Source: Streptomyces decoyicus (GTDB lineage: Bacteria > Actinomycetota > Actinomycetes > Streptomycetales > Streptomycetaceae). Taken from it: a DNA stretch of 64,000 nucleotides. The notes below the pieces were generated by a model. The model did no database searches, was not told the origin of the DNA, and saw nothing but the letters and a program-made list of their open reading frames with translations. The DNA lies in NCBI RefSeq assembly GCF_019880305.1, contig NZ_CP082301.1:5022001-5086000 (forward strand), in the 5' to 3' direction. Made by a program: the position numbers and the translations under genes. Below, one piece after another: positions 15,318 to 23,662 of this stretch. Each line of letters opens with the position of its first letter. Position 1 is the stretch's first letter.

Positions 15318-17117
15318 ATGGAGAGCAACGACCGCACCCCGCACACCCGCCAGAGCCGTCACACCCATGCCACTCATCCCACCCATCCCACCCGTCACGC
15401 TCATCCCACCCAGGACCCTCGTCAGCTCCCTGGGACCCGTCCCGGCGGCTCCGGCGGCCCCGGCGGCCCCGGCGGACGTACGGGCGCGACGCCGATCCCC
15501 GCCGCTCCCGCCGCTCCCGCCGCTCCCGCCACGCCTGCCACCCCCTCCGCCCTCGCCGAGCTCGTACGGCAGACCCGGGGCCCGGTCCTCGTCCCCGGCG
15601 GCGAGGGATATGACGCCGAGCGGTCCGGATTCCAACGGGCGTACCGGCACCGGCCGGACGTGATCGTCGGGGCGGAGTGTGCCGGGGACGTCGTCGCCGC
15701 GGTGCGCTTCGCCCGCGCCCAGGGGCTGCCGGTCGCCGTACAGGCCACCGGGCACGGGCTGTCCGCGGCCGCCGACGGCGGGCTGCTGATCAGTACGCGG
15801 CGGATGGCCGGGGTACGGGTGGACGCGGCGGCCGGTAGTGCGCGGGCCGAGGCGGGCGTCGTCTGGGGACAGGTCGTCGAGGCAGCGGCCCCGCACGGCC
15901 TCGCGCCGCTCAACGGCTCCTCCCCGGGCGTCGGCGTCATCTCGTACACCCTCGGGGGCGGTGTCGGGGTGCTGGCCCGTACCTATGGCTTCGCCGCCGA
16001 CCAGGTGCGGTCCGTCGACCTCGTCACCGCCGACGCGCGGCAGCTGCACGTCACGGCGGACAGCGATCCCGAGCTGTTCCGGGCGCTCCTCGGCGGCGGC
16101 CACGGCCTCGGGGTGGTGACCGCGATGGAGTTCGGGCTGGTGCCGGTGGCCCGGTTGTACGGCGGGCAGCTGGTGTTCGGCGGCGAGCGGATCGACGAGG
16201 CGCTGGCGGCGTATCTGCGCTGGACCGAGACCGTGCCGGACGAGCTGACGTCGTCGCTCGCGCTGATCGCCTACCCGGACCTCGCGCAGCTGCCCGAGCC
16301 GCTGCGCGGCCGCTATCTCGCACAGATCCGGATCGCCTACACGGGGAGCGCCGAGGAGGGCGAGCGGCTGGTGGCGCCGCTGCGGGCGGTGGGGCCGCGG
16401 GTGAGCGACGAGCTGCGCGAGATGCCGTACGCCGACTCGCACACCATCCACCGGGACCCGAGCGATCCGCACGCCTACGACGGTGACAATGCGCTGCTCA
16501 GCGGGCTGGACGTGGACGCGCTGCACCGGGTGGCCGTGTTGACCGGGCCGGACGCGCCGACGATGTGCGTACTCCAGCTCAACCATCTCGGGGGTGCGAT
16601 GGCGAAGCGGGGCGGGCCGGAGGAGGTGGCCGGTTCCGTCGGCCACCGGGACGCCCGGTTCGCGCTGCGGCTGCTGTCGCCGCTGCCCGGAGCCGAGGCG
16701 GGCGATGGCCTCGGTGCCGATACGGGAGACGATCGCGGCGCCGACGACCTCGGTGCCGACGGGCCCGGTGACGGCGGGACCGGTGCCCGCGGGCGCGGTG
16801 CCGACGGGCGCGGCTCCGGTGAGGCTGCCTCCGAGGGGCCCGGCGCCGCCCTCGCGGCCGTACGGGCGCTGCACGCCGAGGCGCTGGCGGCCGTCGCGCC
16901 CTGGCGGATCGGCCGCAGCGTGAACTTCCTCTTCGGCTCGCACGGGGAGCGGCCGGACGCCGCGGAGGTGGCGCGCAGTGTGCACGACGCCGACGAGCAC
17001 CGGCGACTGGCCGGGCTCAAGGCCCACCACGACCCGGAGAACGTCTTCCGCTTCCACCCGTCCGGGGCCGCCACGGCCGACCGCACACCGTCCGCCGTCA
17101 CCACCGTCCGCGGCTGA
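15318..17117 (+). CDS. FAD-linked oxidoreductase (PCMH/BBE type)
   Basis: A 599-residue flavoprotein of the berberine-bridge/6-hydroxynicotine-oxidase group. The FAD-binding domain (about 90-265) contains VQATGHGLS, with a histidine for covalent FAD linkage, and SSPGVGVISYTLGGGVGVLARTYG. The C-terminal BBE signature HDPENVFRFHP is present. The usual second FAD-linking cysteine is replaced (SSPGVG), so the flavin is probably attached once. The N-terminus is an odd His/Thr/Pro-rich stretch encoded by CAYCCC repeats, and a low-complexity Gly/Asp/Ala insert occupies about residues 455-515. ATG at 15318 was chosen; 15288 is possible. Likely regulated by the divergent WYL protein. Confidence 0.82.
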   Translation: MESNDRTPHTRQSRHTHATHPTHPTRHAHPTQDPRQLPGTRPGGSGGPGGPGGRTGATPIPAAPAAPAAPATPATPSALAELVRQTRGPVLVPGGEGYDAERSGFQRAYRHRPDVIVGAECAGDVVAAVRFARAQGLPVAVQATGHGLSAAADGGLLISTRRMAGVRVDAAAGSARAEAGVVWGQVVEAAAPHGLAPLNGSSPGVGVISYTLGGGVGVLARTYGFAADQVRSVDLVTADARQLHVTADSDPELFRALLGGGHGLGVVTAMEFGLVPVARLYGGQLVFGGERIDEALAAYLRWTETVPDELTSSLALIAYPDLAQLPEPLRGRYLAQIRIAYTGSAEEGERLVAPLRAVGPRVSDELREMPYADSHTIHRDPSDPHAYDGDNALLSGLDVDALHRVAVLTGPDAPTMCVLQLNHLGGAMAKRGGPEEVAGSVGHRDARFALRLLSPLPGAEAGDGLGADTGDDRGADDLGADGPGDGGTGARGRGADGRGSGEAASEGPGAALAAVRALHAEALAAVAPWRIGRSVNFLFGSHGERPDAAEVARSVHDADEHRRLAGLKAHHDPENVFRFHPSGAATADRTPSAVTTVRG

Positions 17118-17230
17118 ATCGCACACCGGCTGCTGTCACCACCGTCTGCGGCTGAATCGCACACCGGCCGCTGTCACCACCGTCCGCGGCGGAACCGCGC
17201 ACCGGCCGCCGTCGCCACCGTCCCCGCCCG
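17079..17230 (+). repeat. Four tandem 38-bp repeats over the oxidoreductase stop codon
   Basis: Units of 38 bp with core CGCACACCG-N2-GC-GTCACCACC start at about 17083, 17121, 17159 and 17197. The repeat covers the last codons and the stop (17115-17117) of the FAD oxidoreductase gene. Because 38 is not a multiple of three, copies are not read in one frame. The last copy is the most diverged. Confidence 0.75.
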
Positions 17231-17302
17231 GCTCCGCCGACCTCCGCAACTCACCGGCCTGCCGATGCCCCATGAACCCGCCCCAGTGGGCAGGCTGGAG
17301 AC

Positions 17303-20263
17303 ATGGCTGATCGCACGGAGACGGAGAAGCGGAACCTGGCGGAGGAGTTGGCGGCCGCGGTACGGGGGGAGGTCTCGTTCGCCGCGGCCGACCGGGCACT
17401 GATGACGATGGACGCGTCCAATTACCGGCGGGTGCCCAGAGCGGTGGTCGCGCCCAAGGACGCCGAGGACGTCGCGGCGGCGCTGCGGGTGTGCCGGGAG
17501 CACGGCGTGCCGGTGGTGCCGCGCGGCGGCGGGACCAGTATCGCCGGGCAGGCGACCGGCGTCGGCGTGGTGCTGGACTTCACCCGGCACATGCGGCGCA
17601 TCGTGTCGCTGGACGCCGCCGCCCGCACCGCCGTCGTCCAGCCCGGCGTCGTCCTGGACGACCTGCGGGCGGCGGCCGGAGCGCATGGACTGACCTTCGG
17701 CCCCGACCCGTCCACCCACAGCCGCTGCACCCTCGGCGGCATGATCGGCAACAACTCCTGCGGCTCGCACTCGGTGGTCTGGGGCACCACCGCCGACAGC
17801 GTCCGCGAGCTGGAGCTGCTGACGTACGGCGGCGAGCAGGTGCGGGCCGGCCGCGGTACGGACCCCACCGGCGCCCCGACCGGACTGCCCCCGCGGCTGC
17901 GGGACGGCGTCAAGGCCCTGGTCGACGGGGAGTTGGCGCTGCTGCGCACCGGCTACCCCGACCTCCCCCGCCGGATCTCCGGCTACGCGCTGGACGCGCT
18001 GCTGCCGGAAGCGGGCACCGACCTCGCCCGTGCCCTCACCGGCAGCGAGGGCACCCTCGGCGTACTGACCGAGGCGACCGTACGGCTGGTGGAGACTCCG
18101 GCGGCGCGGGCCCTCGCCGTCCTCGGCTACCCCGACGAGAGCGCGGCGGCCGAGGCCGCCCACACGCTGCTGCCCCACCGCCCGATGACCGTCGAGGGGA
18201 TGGCCGCCGACCTGGTGGGCGACGCGGCCGGACTGCCCAAGGGCGGCGCCTGGCTGTTCGTGGAGATGGGCGGCGCGAGCCGCGGTGAAGCGGCGGCGCG
18301 GGCCGAGGCGCTCTGCCGGGCGGCGGCCGCGGACGGCGCCACCGACCACACCCTCGTCACCGACCCGGCCGACCAGCGCACCCTGTGGCGGATCCGCGAG
18401 GACGCCTCCGGCACCGCCACCCGGCTGCCCGACGGCTCCGAGGCCTGGCCAGGCTGGGAGGACTGCGCCGTACCACCCGCCAGGCTCGGCCCGTATCTGC
18501 GGGACTTCCGCGCCCTGCTGACCCAGCACGGTCTGCGCGGCACGCCCTACGGGCACTTCGGCGACGGCTGCATCCACGTCCGTATCGACTTCGACCTGCT
18601 GACCGCGCCCGGCATCCGCCGCTTCCGGGAGTTCTCCTACGACCTGGGCGAACTGGTGGTGGCGCACGGCGGATCGCTCTCCGGCGAGCACGGCGACGGC
18701 CAGGCCCGCGCCGAACTGCTCCCGAAGATGTACGGCCCCGAGCTCGTCGGCCTCTTCGAACGCTTCAAGTCGCTCTGGGACCCGGCCGCGGGGCTCAACC
18801 CCGGCATGCTCGTCCGCCCCGCCCGGCTCGACGAGAACCTCCGCTTCGAGGTGCTGCCCGAGCGCCCGGTCCCGGTCGAGTTCGGCTACCCGCACGACAA
18901 CGGCGACTTCTCCGCGGCCGTACGGCGCTGTGTCGGCGTCGCCAAGTGCCGTAATGCCGCGACCGGTCCGGGCTCGGCGGACGTCATGTGCCCGTCCTTC
19001 CGCGCCACCGGTGAGGAGCAGCACTCCACCCGCGGCCGGGCCCGTCTGCTGCACGAGATGCTGGCCGGTGAGGTGATCACGGACGGCTGGCAGTCGCCGG
19101 AGGTACGTGACGCCCTCGACCTCTGTCTGTCCTGCAAGGGCTGTCGCAGCGACTGCCCCGTAGGGGTCGACATGGCCACCTACAAGGCGGAGTTCCTGCA
19201 CCACCACTACGCGGGCCGGCGGCGCCCCGCCGCGCACTACTCGATGGGCCGCCTCCCCCAGTGGCTGCACGCCGCGGCCCCCGCCGTACCCGCCCTCAAC
19301 GTCCTCGCCCGTACGCCGCTGGCCGCCGTCGGCAAACGCCTCGGCGGGATCGCGCCCGAGCGCCCGATCCCCGAACTGGCCACCGAGACCTTCACCCGCT
19401 GGTGGTGGCGCCGCCGGAAGACGGCGGCTCACGGGGCACCTTCCGAAGCAGCCCCCGAACCCCCGTCCGGCCGCACGGTCATCCTCTGGCCCGACACCTT
19501 CACCAATCACCTCTCCCCGGAGGTCGGGCGGTCCGCCGTCACGGTCCTGGAAGCCGCCGGACTGCGCCCCCTCCTGCCGCCGACCGCGCCCCTGCGCCCG
19601 GCCGGGGCCCCTCCGCTGCCGCGCCGCCACCGCCCCCTGTGCTGCGGCCTGACCTATGTCTCCACCGGTCAGCTCGACCGGGCCCGCGCGGTGATGCGCC
19701 GCACGGTCGAGATCCTGAGCCCGCTGCTGCGGGACGGCCACCCCCTGGTCGTCCTCGAACCGAGCTGCGCCGCCGCCCTGCGCACGGACCTCCCCGAACT
19801 CCTCCCGGACGACCCCCGCGCCGCCCAACTGGCCCACTCCGTACGGACCTTCGCGCAAGCACTGGAAGAGCTGGCCCCCGACTGGCAGCCCCCGCGCATC
19901 GACCGCCCCGTTGCCGGCCAGACCCACTGCCACCAGCACGCGGTCCTCGGCGACGCGGCCGACCGCCGTCTGCGCGAACGTGCCGGCCTCACCGGCCGGC
20001 TGACCGGCGGCTGCTGCGGCCTGGCCGGCAACTTCGGCTTCGAGCGCGGCCACTACGAGGTCTCGGTGGCCTGCGCCGAGGATCAACTCCTGCCTGCCGT
20101 AAGGGATTCCACCGAGGGGACGGAGATTCTCGCGGACGGTTTCTCCTGCCGCACCCAGCTCGACCAGCTGGGCGACCGGCCGGGCCGGCACCTGGCGGAG
20201 GTGCTGGCGGAGGCGTTGGGGGAGGAGGGGGAGGAGGGGGAGCCGGGGTCCTTGGGCGCGTAG
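17303..20263 (+). CDS. FAD-binding and (Fe-S)-binding dehydrogenase (GlcD-GlcF type fusion)
   Basis: A 986-residue fusion. Residues about 1-540 are a FAD-linked oxidase of the D-lactate/glycolate/2-hydroxyglutarate dehydrogenase type (VPVVPRGGGTSIAGQATG; GGMIGNNSCGSHS; YGHFGDGCIHVRI; SGEHGDGQARAELL). Residues about 540-620 carry two 4Fe-4S clusters (CVGVAKCRN..., CLSCKGCRSDCPVGVD), and the C-terminal part has CCG-type motifs (CCGLTYVSTGQLD, HCHQHA, GGCCGLAGNFG). It oxidises a D-2-hydroxy acid and passes electrons on through Fe-S clusters, probably to the respiratory chain. ATG at 17303 follows GGAG. It stands alone. The exact substrate is not determined. Confidence 0.92.
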   Translation: MADRTETEKRNLAEELAAAVRGEVSFAAADRALMTMDASNYRRVPRAVVAPKDAEDVAAALRVCREHGVPVVPRGGGTSIAGQATGVGVVLDFTRHMRRIVSLDAAARTAVVQPGVVLDDLRAAAGAHGLTFGPDPSTHSRCTLGGMIGNNSCGSHSVVWGTTADSVRELELLTYGGEQVRAGRGTDPTGAPTGLPPRLRDGVKALVDGELALLRTGYPDLPRRISGYALDALLPEAGTDLARALTGSEGTLGVLTEATVRLVETPAARALAVLGYPDESAAAEAAHTLLPHRPMTVEGMAADLVGDAAGLPKGGAWLFVEMGGASRGEAAARAEALCRAAAADGATDHTLVTDPADQRTLWRIREDASGTATRLPDGSEAWPGWEDCAVPPARLGPYLRDFRALLTQHGLRGTPYGHFGDGCIHVRIDFDLLTAPGIRRFREFSYDLGELVVAHGGSLSGEHGDGQARAELLPKMYGPELVGLFERFKSLWDPAAGLNPGMLVRPARLDENLRFEVLPERPVPVEFGYPHDNGDFSAAVRRCVGVAKCRNAATGPGSADVMCPSFRATGEEQHSTRGRARLLHEMLAGEVITDGWQSPEVRDALDLCLSCKGCRSDCPVGVDMATYKAEFLHHHYAGRRRPAAHYSMGRLPQWLHAAAPAVPALNVLARTPLAAVGKRLGGIAPERPIPELATETFTRWWWRRRKTAAHGAPSEAAPEPPSGRTVILWPDTFTNHLSPEVGRSAVTVLEAAGLRPLLPPTAPLRPAGAPPLPRRHRPLCCGLTYVSTGQLDRARAVMRRTVEILSPLLRDGHPLVVLEPSCAAALRTDLPELLPDDPRAAQLAHSVRTFAQALEELAPDWQPPRIDRPVAGQTHCHQHAVLGDAADRRLRERAGLTGRLTGGCCGLAGNFGFERGHYEVSVACAEDQLLPAVRDSTEGTEILADGFSCRTQLDQLGDRPGRHLAEVLAEALGEEGEEGEPGSLGA

Positions 20264-20319
20264 TGGGAAGGCACACCAGGGTGTACGGGGCCGGTGCGCG
20301 CCGCGAGGTGCACGCCGGG

Positions 20320-20341
20320 GGTCACGCACCGGTGCGTAACC
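20320..20341. promoter_or_regulatory. Dyad centred on ACGCACCGGTGCGT
   Basis: A 14-bp perfect palindrome (20324-20337) extended to 22 bp with one mismatch (GGT...ACC). It lies in the 281-bp spacer after the dehydrogenase and before the 59-residue ORF. It could be an operator or a short terminator. Confidence 0.35.
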
Positions 20342-20544
20342 GGCCTCGGCGGACAGGAGTGCGTGCATCCGCAGGCCGCTTCCGTGACGGCGTCGGTGGG
20401 GTGAGGGCAGGCGCGGCGGGAACACTGACAGAACTGAAAGAGCAGGTGAGAAGTCAACCGGCGGGCCTGTGCGGGCGGCGCGGGAGGACAGCCCGTCCGA
20501 GCGCCGCGCCGGAGTCAGGGGCGCCGTGAGGTTCTGGGGGCAAC

Positions 20545-20724
20545 GTGCGGAATTTTGACCTCAAGGCGGAAGCGGAAATGCGGCTGCACTCCGACCGGCT
20601 GGCCGAGGAACTGGCGCGTGAGCGCGGCGAGAGGCCCACGACAGCCCCGGACGACGCCCAAGGCCCCGGGCCGGCTGAGGGGCCGCCCACGGCGGGGACG
20701 GCGGATGCCGACGACGAGAGGTAG
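20545..20724 (+). CDS. Small hydrophilic protein, 59 residues, unknown
   Basis: GTG start 5 bp after GGGGG. The product begins VRNFDLKAEAEMRLHSDRLA, a charged amphipathic helix of about 30 residues, followed by a Pro/Gly/Asp-rich tail ending ADADDER. There is no membrane segment or signal peptide. It has no clear partner: the left neighbour is the dehydrogenase, and the HTH-lectin gene converges from the right. The helical N-terminal half looks coding (charged heptad-like spacing), but the gene is short and could be chance. No function is proposed. Confidence 0.42.
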   Translation: MRNFDLKAEAEMRLHSDRLAEELARERGERPTTAPDDAQGPGPAEGPPTAGTADADDER

Positions 20725-20768
20725 GGCGTGGGCGTGGTTGTCTCGGAGGTCTGTCCTGACGGCGCCCA

Positions 20769-21929
20769 TCAGTCCGGGCCGTTGGTCTGCGGAATCAGAT
20801 CGATGAGGAAACGCTGGGCCGGCTCGGCACCGCAGGGCTCTTGGACGGCCTCGGCTCCGGCTTCGGTCGCACCGTCGCGGATGCCCAGGCACAGGTCGGT
20901 CTGTGCACGCCGCAGACGGAAGCCCTGGGTGGTGGGGCTGTAGCGCTCGATCCGGAAGAGCTGGGCGTCCTTGTCGGTCTGGCAGTTCTCCTGCGGCTCC
21001 ACGAGCCCTTGGGCCGGGCCGCTGTCAAGGATGGTGAGGCATCCCATGCCCTTGTCCACCGGGTGTTCCCACTTGATGGCGGTCAGGTCGCCGGGGGCGG
21101 GCTGGAGGAACGTGCGCGGACCCGGCTCGGTACACGGCCGCTGGACCGCCACCTCGGAACGGTATCGTCCGGAACGCTCATGCCCTGCCGTCAGGCAGAG
21201 CCCGGCCGGCCGCACGGGGCGGATACGGGCCCAGCTCCCAGCGGACTTCACGGCAAGGATCTCTGGAAGCCGAGCGCGGGCGGCATCCGCCGCGCGGGAT
21301 CGTGACGACGTCAGATCACCGGCCAGCAGGAGGCCCGTCGCGGCGGCGCCCACCACCACCACCAACGCAGCAGCCACCAGGACCAAGGGCCGTGTCCGCA
21401 GCCCTGATTTCGCTGCCTGCCCGACGTGAGGCGCGAGGGCGGACCCGGCAACCGGCTGGGATGTCTGCCGCCCGTGGGACGGGGTGCCGTCACTGCCGCT
21501 GCCGCTGCCGTTGTCGGTATCGCCGTCGGTGCCGGTGCCGGTGCCGGTGCGGGTAACGGTGTCGGTGTGGGGGTCGGTGCCGGTCGGGCCGGTGCCGGTC
21601 GGGCCGGTATGGGTCGGGCCGGTATCGGTCGGGCCCGTATCGGCGACCGGCCCCTCGCAGGCAAGGCGTTTCCAGGCTCTCGTCCACTCCGCCAACCGGT
21701 CCTGTTCGCCGCAGGCGCGCACCAAAGCGGCCACCAGATCGGGGCGTGGCAGGGTCTGTTTGCGGAGGATGTCGGCGACGGTGCTTCGCGGCAGAACGTC
21801 GCCGCGGTCCGCCGCCCGGCTCTCCAACTGCCGAAGAGTCAGTCCGGAACGGGCCTTGAGCGCCCGCAACGCCGCCATGAACTCCTCGGCGTCGCGTAAG
21901 TCGGCGGGGTGCAGGAAATCGTCATCCAT
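20769..21929 (-). CDS. HTH - transmembrane - ricin-type lectin protein
   Basis: A 386-residue protein with an unusual layout. Residues about 10-90 form an XRE-like helix-turn-helix domain (GLTLRQLESRAADRGDVLPRSTVADIL). Residues 97-150 are a low-complexity linker with TGPT/TDTGPTHTGPT tetrapeptides. Residues 181-203 are one membrane helix, and 204-386 form an extracellular domain with beta-trefoil/ricin-B features (GLCLTAGH, MGCLTILDSG, TDLCLGIRDG, EPCGAEPAQRFLI). DNA binding inside and ligand binding outside are therefore on one chain. ATG at 21929 begins the HTH module; upstream codons look non-coding. Two dyads sharing GCTGTCC lie 40-120 bp upstream. Confidence 0.8.
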   Translation of the reverse strand: MDDDFLHPADLRDAEEFMAALRALKARSGLTLRQLESRAADRGDVLPRSTVADILRKQTLPRPDLVAALVRACGEQDRLAEWTRAWKRLACEGPVADTGPTDTGPTHTGPTGTGPTGTDPHTDTVTRTGTGTGTDGDTDNGSGSGSDGTPSHGRQTSQPVAGSALAPHVGQAAKSGLRTRPLVLVAAALVVVVGAAATGLLLAGDLTSSRSRAADAARARLPEILAVKSAGSWARIRPVRPAGLCLTAGHERSGRYRSEVAVQRPCTEPGPRTFLQPAPGDLTAIKWEHPVDKGMGCLTILDSGPAQGLVEPQENCQTDKDAQLFRIERYSPTTQGFRLRRAQTDLCLGIRDGATEAGAEAVQEPCGAEPAQRFLIDLIPQTNGPD

Positions 21930-21960
21930 CCGCTCAGAGGTAGCGCACCGGTCGAAGAAG

Positions 21961-22047
21961 GGCAACGGGGCGCTGTCCGGCCCACCGGACAGCGCCCCTT
22001 GCCGTCTTGGTGACCAGGCGAAACGCCGCCGGGCTGTCCGGGACAGC
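21961..22047 (-). promoter_or_regulatory. Paired GCTGTCC dyads upstream of HTH-lectin gene
   Basis: GGGGCGCTGTCCGG (21967-21980) pairs with CCGGACAGCGCCCC (21985-21998), extended to about 19 bp per arm with one bulge. A second dyad, GCTGTCC-G-GGACAGC, lies at 22033-22047. The same half-site occurs four times, 40-120 bp before the start codon, which suggests autoregulatory operators. The first could also form an RNA hairpin in the leader. Confidence 0.5.
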
Positions 22048-22347
22048 ATGAGTGCTTGCCGCGCTCAGCCGGCTGCGGCAAAGCTGAGTGCTGCGGGAAC
22101 GAAGCCGGGTGGCGCGACCACGAAGCAGGATCACGCAGGCTTGGTGCAGTTCCTCAAGACGGCGCGGCAGGACCGGCACGCTCCGTGCAACACCGTCAGC
22201 GCCGTCCTCGTTCAGGCCCCTGAGCCGTTGACGAACCCGGTGAGCCCGCCCCGCGGCACTGCACAACGCCGCGGTCCCGGGTCACCACTCCGCAGCTCAG
22301 CAAGGCTCTGGAAGTTCGTCCACATCAACCGAGCCAAGGAGAACACC
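22048..22347. other. Non-coding spacer between HTH-lectin and secreted peptide genes
   Basis: About 300 bp without a supported gene. It contains the promoter regions of the two divergent genes. Weakly open frames exist on both strands, but none resembles a protein family I recognise and none has a convincing start. Confidence 0.5.
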
Positions 22348-22596
22348 ATGCGCGTACGTCTGCTGCTCACCGGAATAGCTGTCGGGGCCACCGTGCTGGC
22401 GGGCGCCGCCACCGCACAGGCGGCTCCCGCGCCCGCCCAGACCGCGACGACGCCGATCGCGGCCGGGCACTGGAAGTACGACGGCACGTACTCCGAGTCG
22501 GCGTGCTACTCGCTGGCGGCGTCCTACGCCGGCCCGGCCTACTGCACCCCGAGGGGCGGCAACAACCGGTACGCCCTCTACATCTGGGTGGAATAG
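22348..22596 (+). CDS. Small secreted protein, unknown function
   Basis: An 82-residue preprotein. ATG at 22348 follows AAGGAG. The signal peptide MRVRLLLTGIAVGATVLAGA ends near AQA/AP (about residues 25-26), leaving a mature peptide of about 56 residues. It has two cysteines (ACYSLAASYAGPAYCTPRGG) that can form one disulfide, and many Tyr/Trp residues at the C-terminus (YALYIWVE). It resembles the many short secreted Streptomyces peptides of unknown role. A hairpin terminator follows, so it is a single-gene unit. It is divergent from the HTH-lectin gene. Confidence 0.72.
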   Translation: MRVRLLLTGIAVGATVLAGAATAQAAPAPAQTATTPIAAGHWKYDGTYSESACYSLAASYAGPAYCTPRGGNNRYALYIWVE

Positions 22597-22616
22597 GCAA
22601 CACGGCCTGAGCCGGG

Positions 22617-22647
22617 CCCGGCCCTTCGATCCGCCAGAAGGGCCGGG
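22617..22647 (+). terminator. Hairpin after secreted peptide gene
   Basis: CCCGGCCCTTC (22617-22627) pairs with GAAGGGCCGGG (22637-22647), an 11-bp stem 21 bp after the stop codon. Confidence 0.65.
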
Positions 22648-22666
22648 TCCGCGCCGCGTCGGGGCG

Positions 22667-22722
22667 TCATGGTCAGGGCTTCACGGTCGGGGCTTCACGG
22701 TCAGGGCCTCACGGTCAGGGTG
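22667..22722 (+). repeat. Four tandem 14-bp repeats (TCACGGTCAGGGCT)
   Basis: Exact 14-bp period: units at 22667, 22681, 22695 and 22709, differing at 0-3 positions. They lie between converging genes after the hairpin terminator. A fifth partial copy (TCATG) follows. Confidence 0.8.
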
Positions 22723-22754
22723 TCATGAGGAACAGAGCGACTGCCGGGCTTGCT

Positions 22755-23366
22755 TCATCCGTCCGGGCCGCGCCAGATATTGCTGAAGGCCTCCTCGTCG
22801 ATGGCCCGCCGTTGGCGTTCGAACTCCAGCTCACGCACCGCGTCATGGACGGCGGCGAGCACGGTTGCCACCGCCTCGTCGGCCACATCCGGAGGGTCGT
22901 CCGTCCGCTCGCCACGGAGCCCGAGGGCCGTCACAAGGGAGGCGAGGACGGGTTCGTCCGAGGTCCAGCGGTTCGCCGCCTCGCGGCGAGCGGGCGTATC
23001 GGCCAGGGTCAACTCGCCGGTCCGGAAGCGCATCCAGCGGCGGCGGGGCGGAGTGAGCTGCCCTTCCGCCTCGAGGGCGGCGAGATAGGCCGTGGCCAGG
23101 CCGCGGCCCCGGCGCCACAGCCACTCGCCGACCGACTCGTACGGCGGTTGTTGCTCGAGCGACGACGCGGCTTCGGCCATGAGGCGATCCGCCACGGACG
23201 GCCGGTAGCCCGGCACGATGCGCTCGCCGTCCAGGCTGACGGCTTGCGCCTCCAGGAGGTCGATCAGCTCGGCTCCGGCGAGCGCGAGCGACAGGTCGCC
23301 GCGCTCCACAGTGCGACTGGACTCCACGTCCATGGCAACGAACAACAGGTCCCGCGGTGTGGTCAT
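22755..23366 (-). CDS. GPP34 (GOLPH3/Vps74-like) phosphoprotein family protein
   Basis: A 203-residue soluble, mostly helical protein matching the GPP34 family. In eukaryotes this family includes the Golgi phosphatidylinositol-4-phosphate-binding protein GOLPH3; actinobacteria carry many paralogues of unknown role. Recognisable pieces are TTPRDLLFVAMDVESSRTVE, LSLALAGAELIDLLEAQAVSLDGERI, and a C-terminal helical region with RTDDPPDVADEAVATVLAAV. ATG at 23366 has GGAG 6 bp upstream; an ATG 12 bp earlier is possible. In Streptomyces such genes often accompany membrane or conservon clusters. None is adjacent here, so it is an isolated gene. Confidence 0.78.
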   Translation of the reverse strand: MTTPRDLLFVAMDVESSRTVERGDLSLALAGAELIDLLEAQAVSLDGERIVPGYRPSVADRLMAEAASSLEQQPPYESVGEWLWRRGRGLATAYLAALEAEGQLTPPRRRWMRFRTGELTLADTPARREAANRWTSDEPVLASLVTALGLRGERTDDPPDVADEAVATVLAAVHDAVRELEFERQRRAIDEEAFSNIWRGPDG

Positions 23367-23546
23367 GAAGGACTCCACGTCAGGGGCGTCAGGAGCGATG
23401 CTGGCTGAGCAACCGGCCCGGCATCCGGCGTGACGCCGAGCGGAACCGGGTGGGCCTCTCCTCCCGTCGGTGAGCGTTCCCTCCTACGAGCTTATGGAGC
23501 GGAGGCGGCACCTGCATCCCACACCGGACCCCGCCCGCCGGGGGAG

Positions 23547-23635
23547 CACGCACCACGCACACCGGCACATCACCTACATGCGTACACCAGCGCACCACGC
23601 ACACGCGCACAGGCGTACACCGCACGCACCGCTTC
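23547..23635. repeat. CA-rich low-complexity stretch (CACGCAC/CACCGGCAC)
   Basis: About 90 bp of short irregular CAC/GCAC repeats in the 296-bp spacer between the LysR gene stop and the GPP34 gene start. It encodes only His/Thr/Arg-rich nonsense in the open frames and shows no gene. Confidence 0.5.
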
Positions 23636-23662
23636 AGGGGGCGCAGCGAGTGACGTCTTCGC

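Noticed and set aside
17174..20425. 1083-codon open frame on the minus strand
   Set aside because: It is the antisense shadow of the large FAD/Fe-S dehydrogenase, which has intact motifs on the plus strand. The minus product is low-complexity Gly/Arg/Val sequence without domains.
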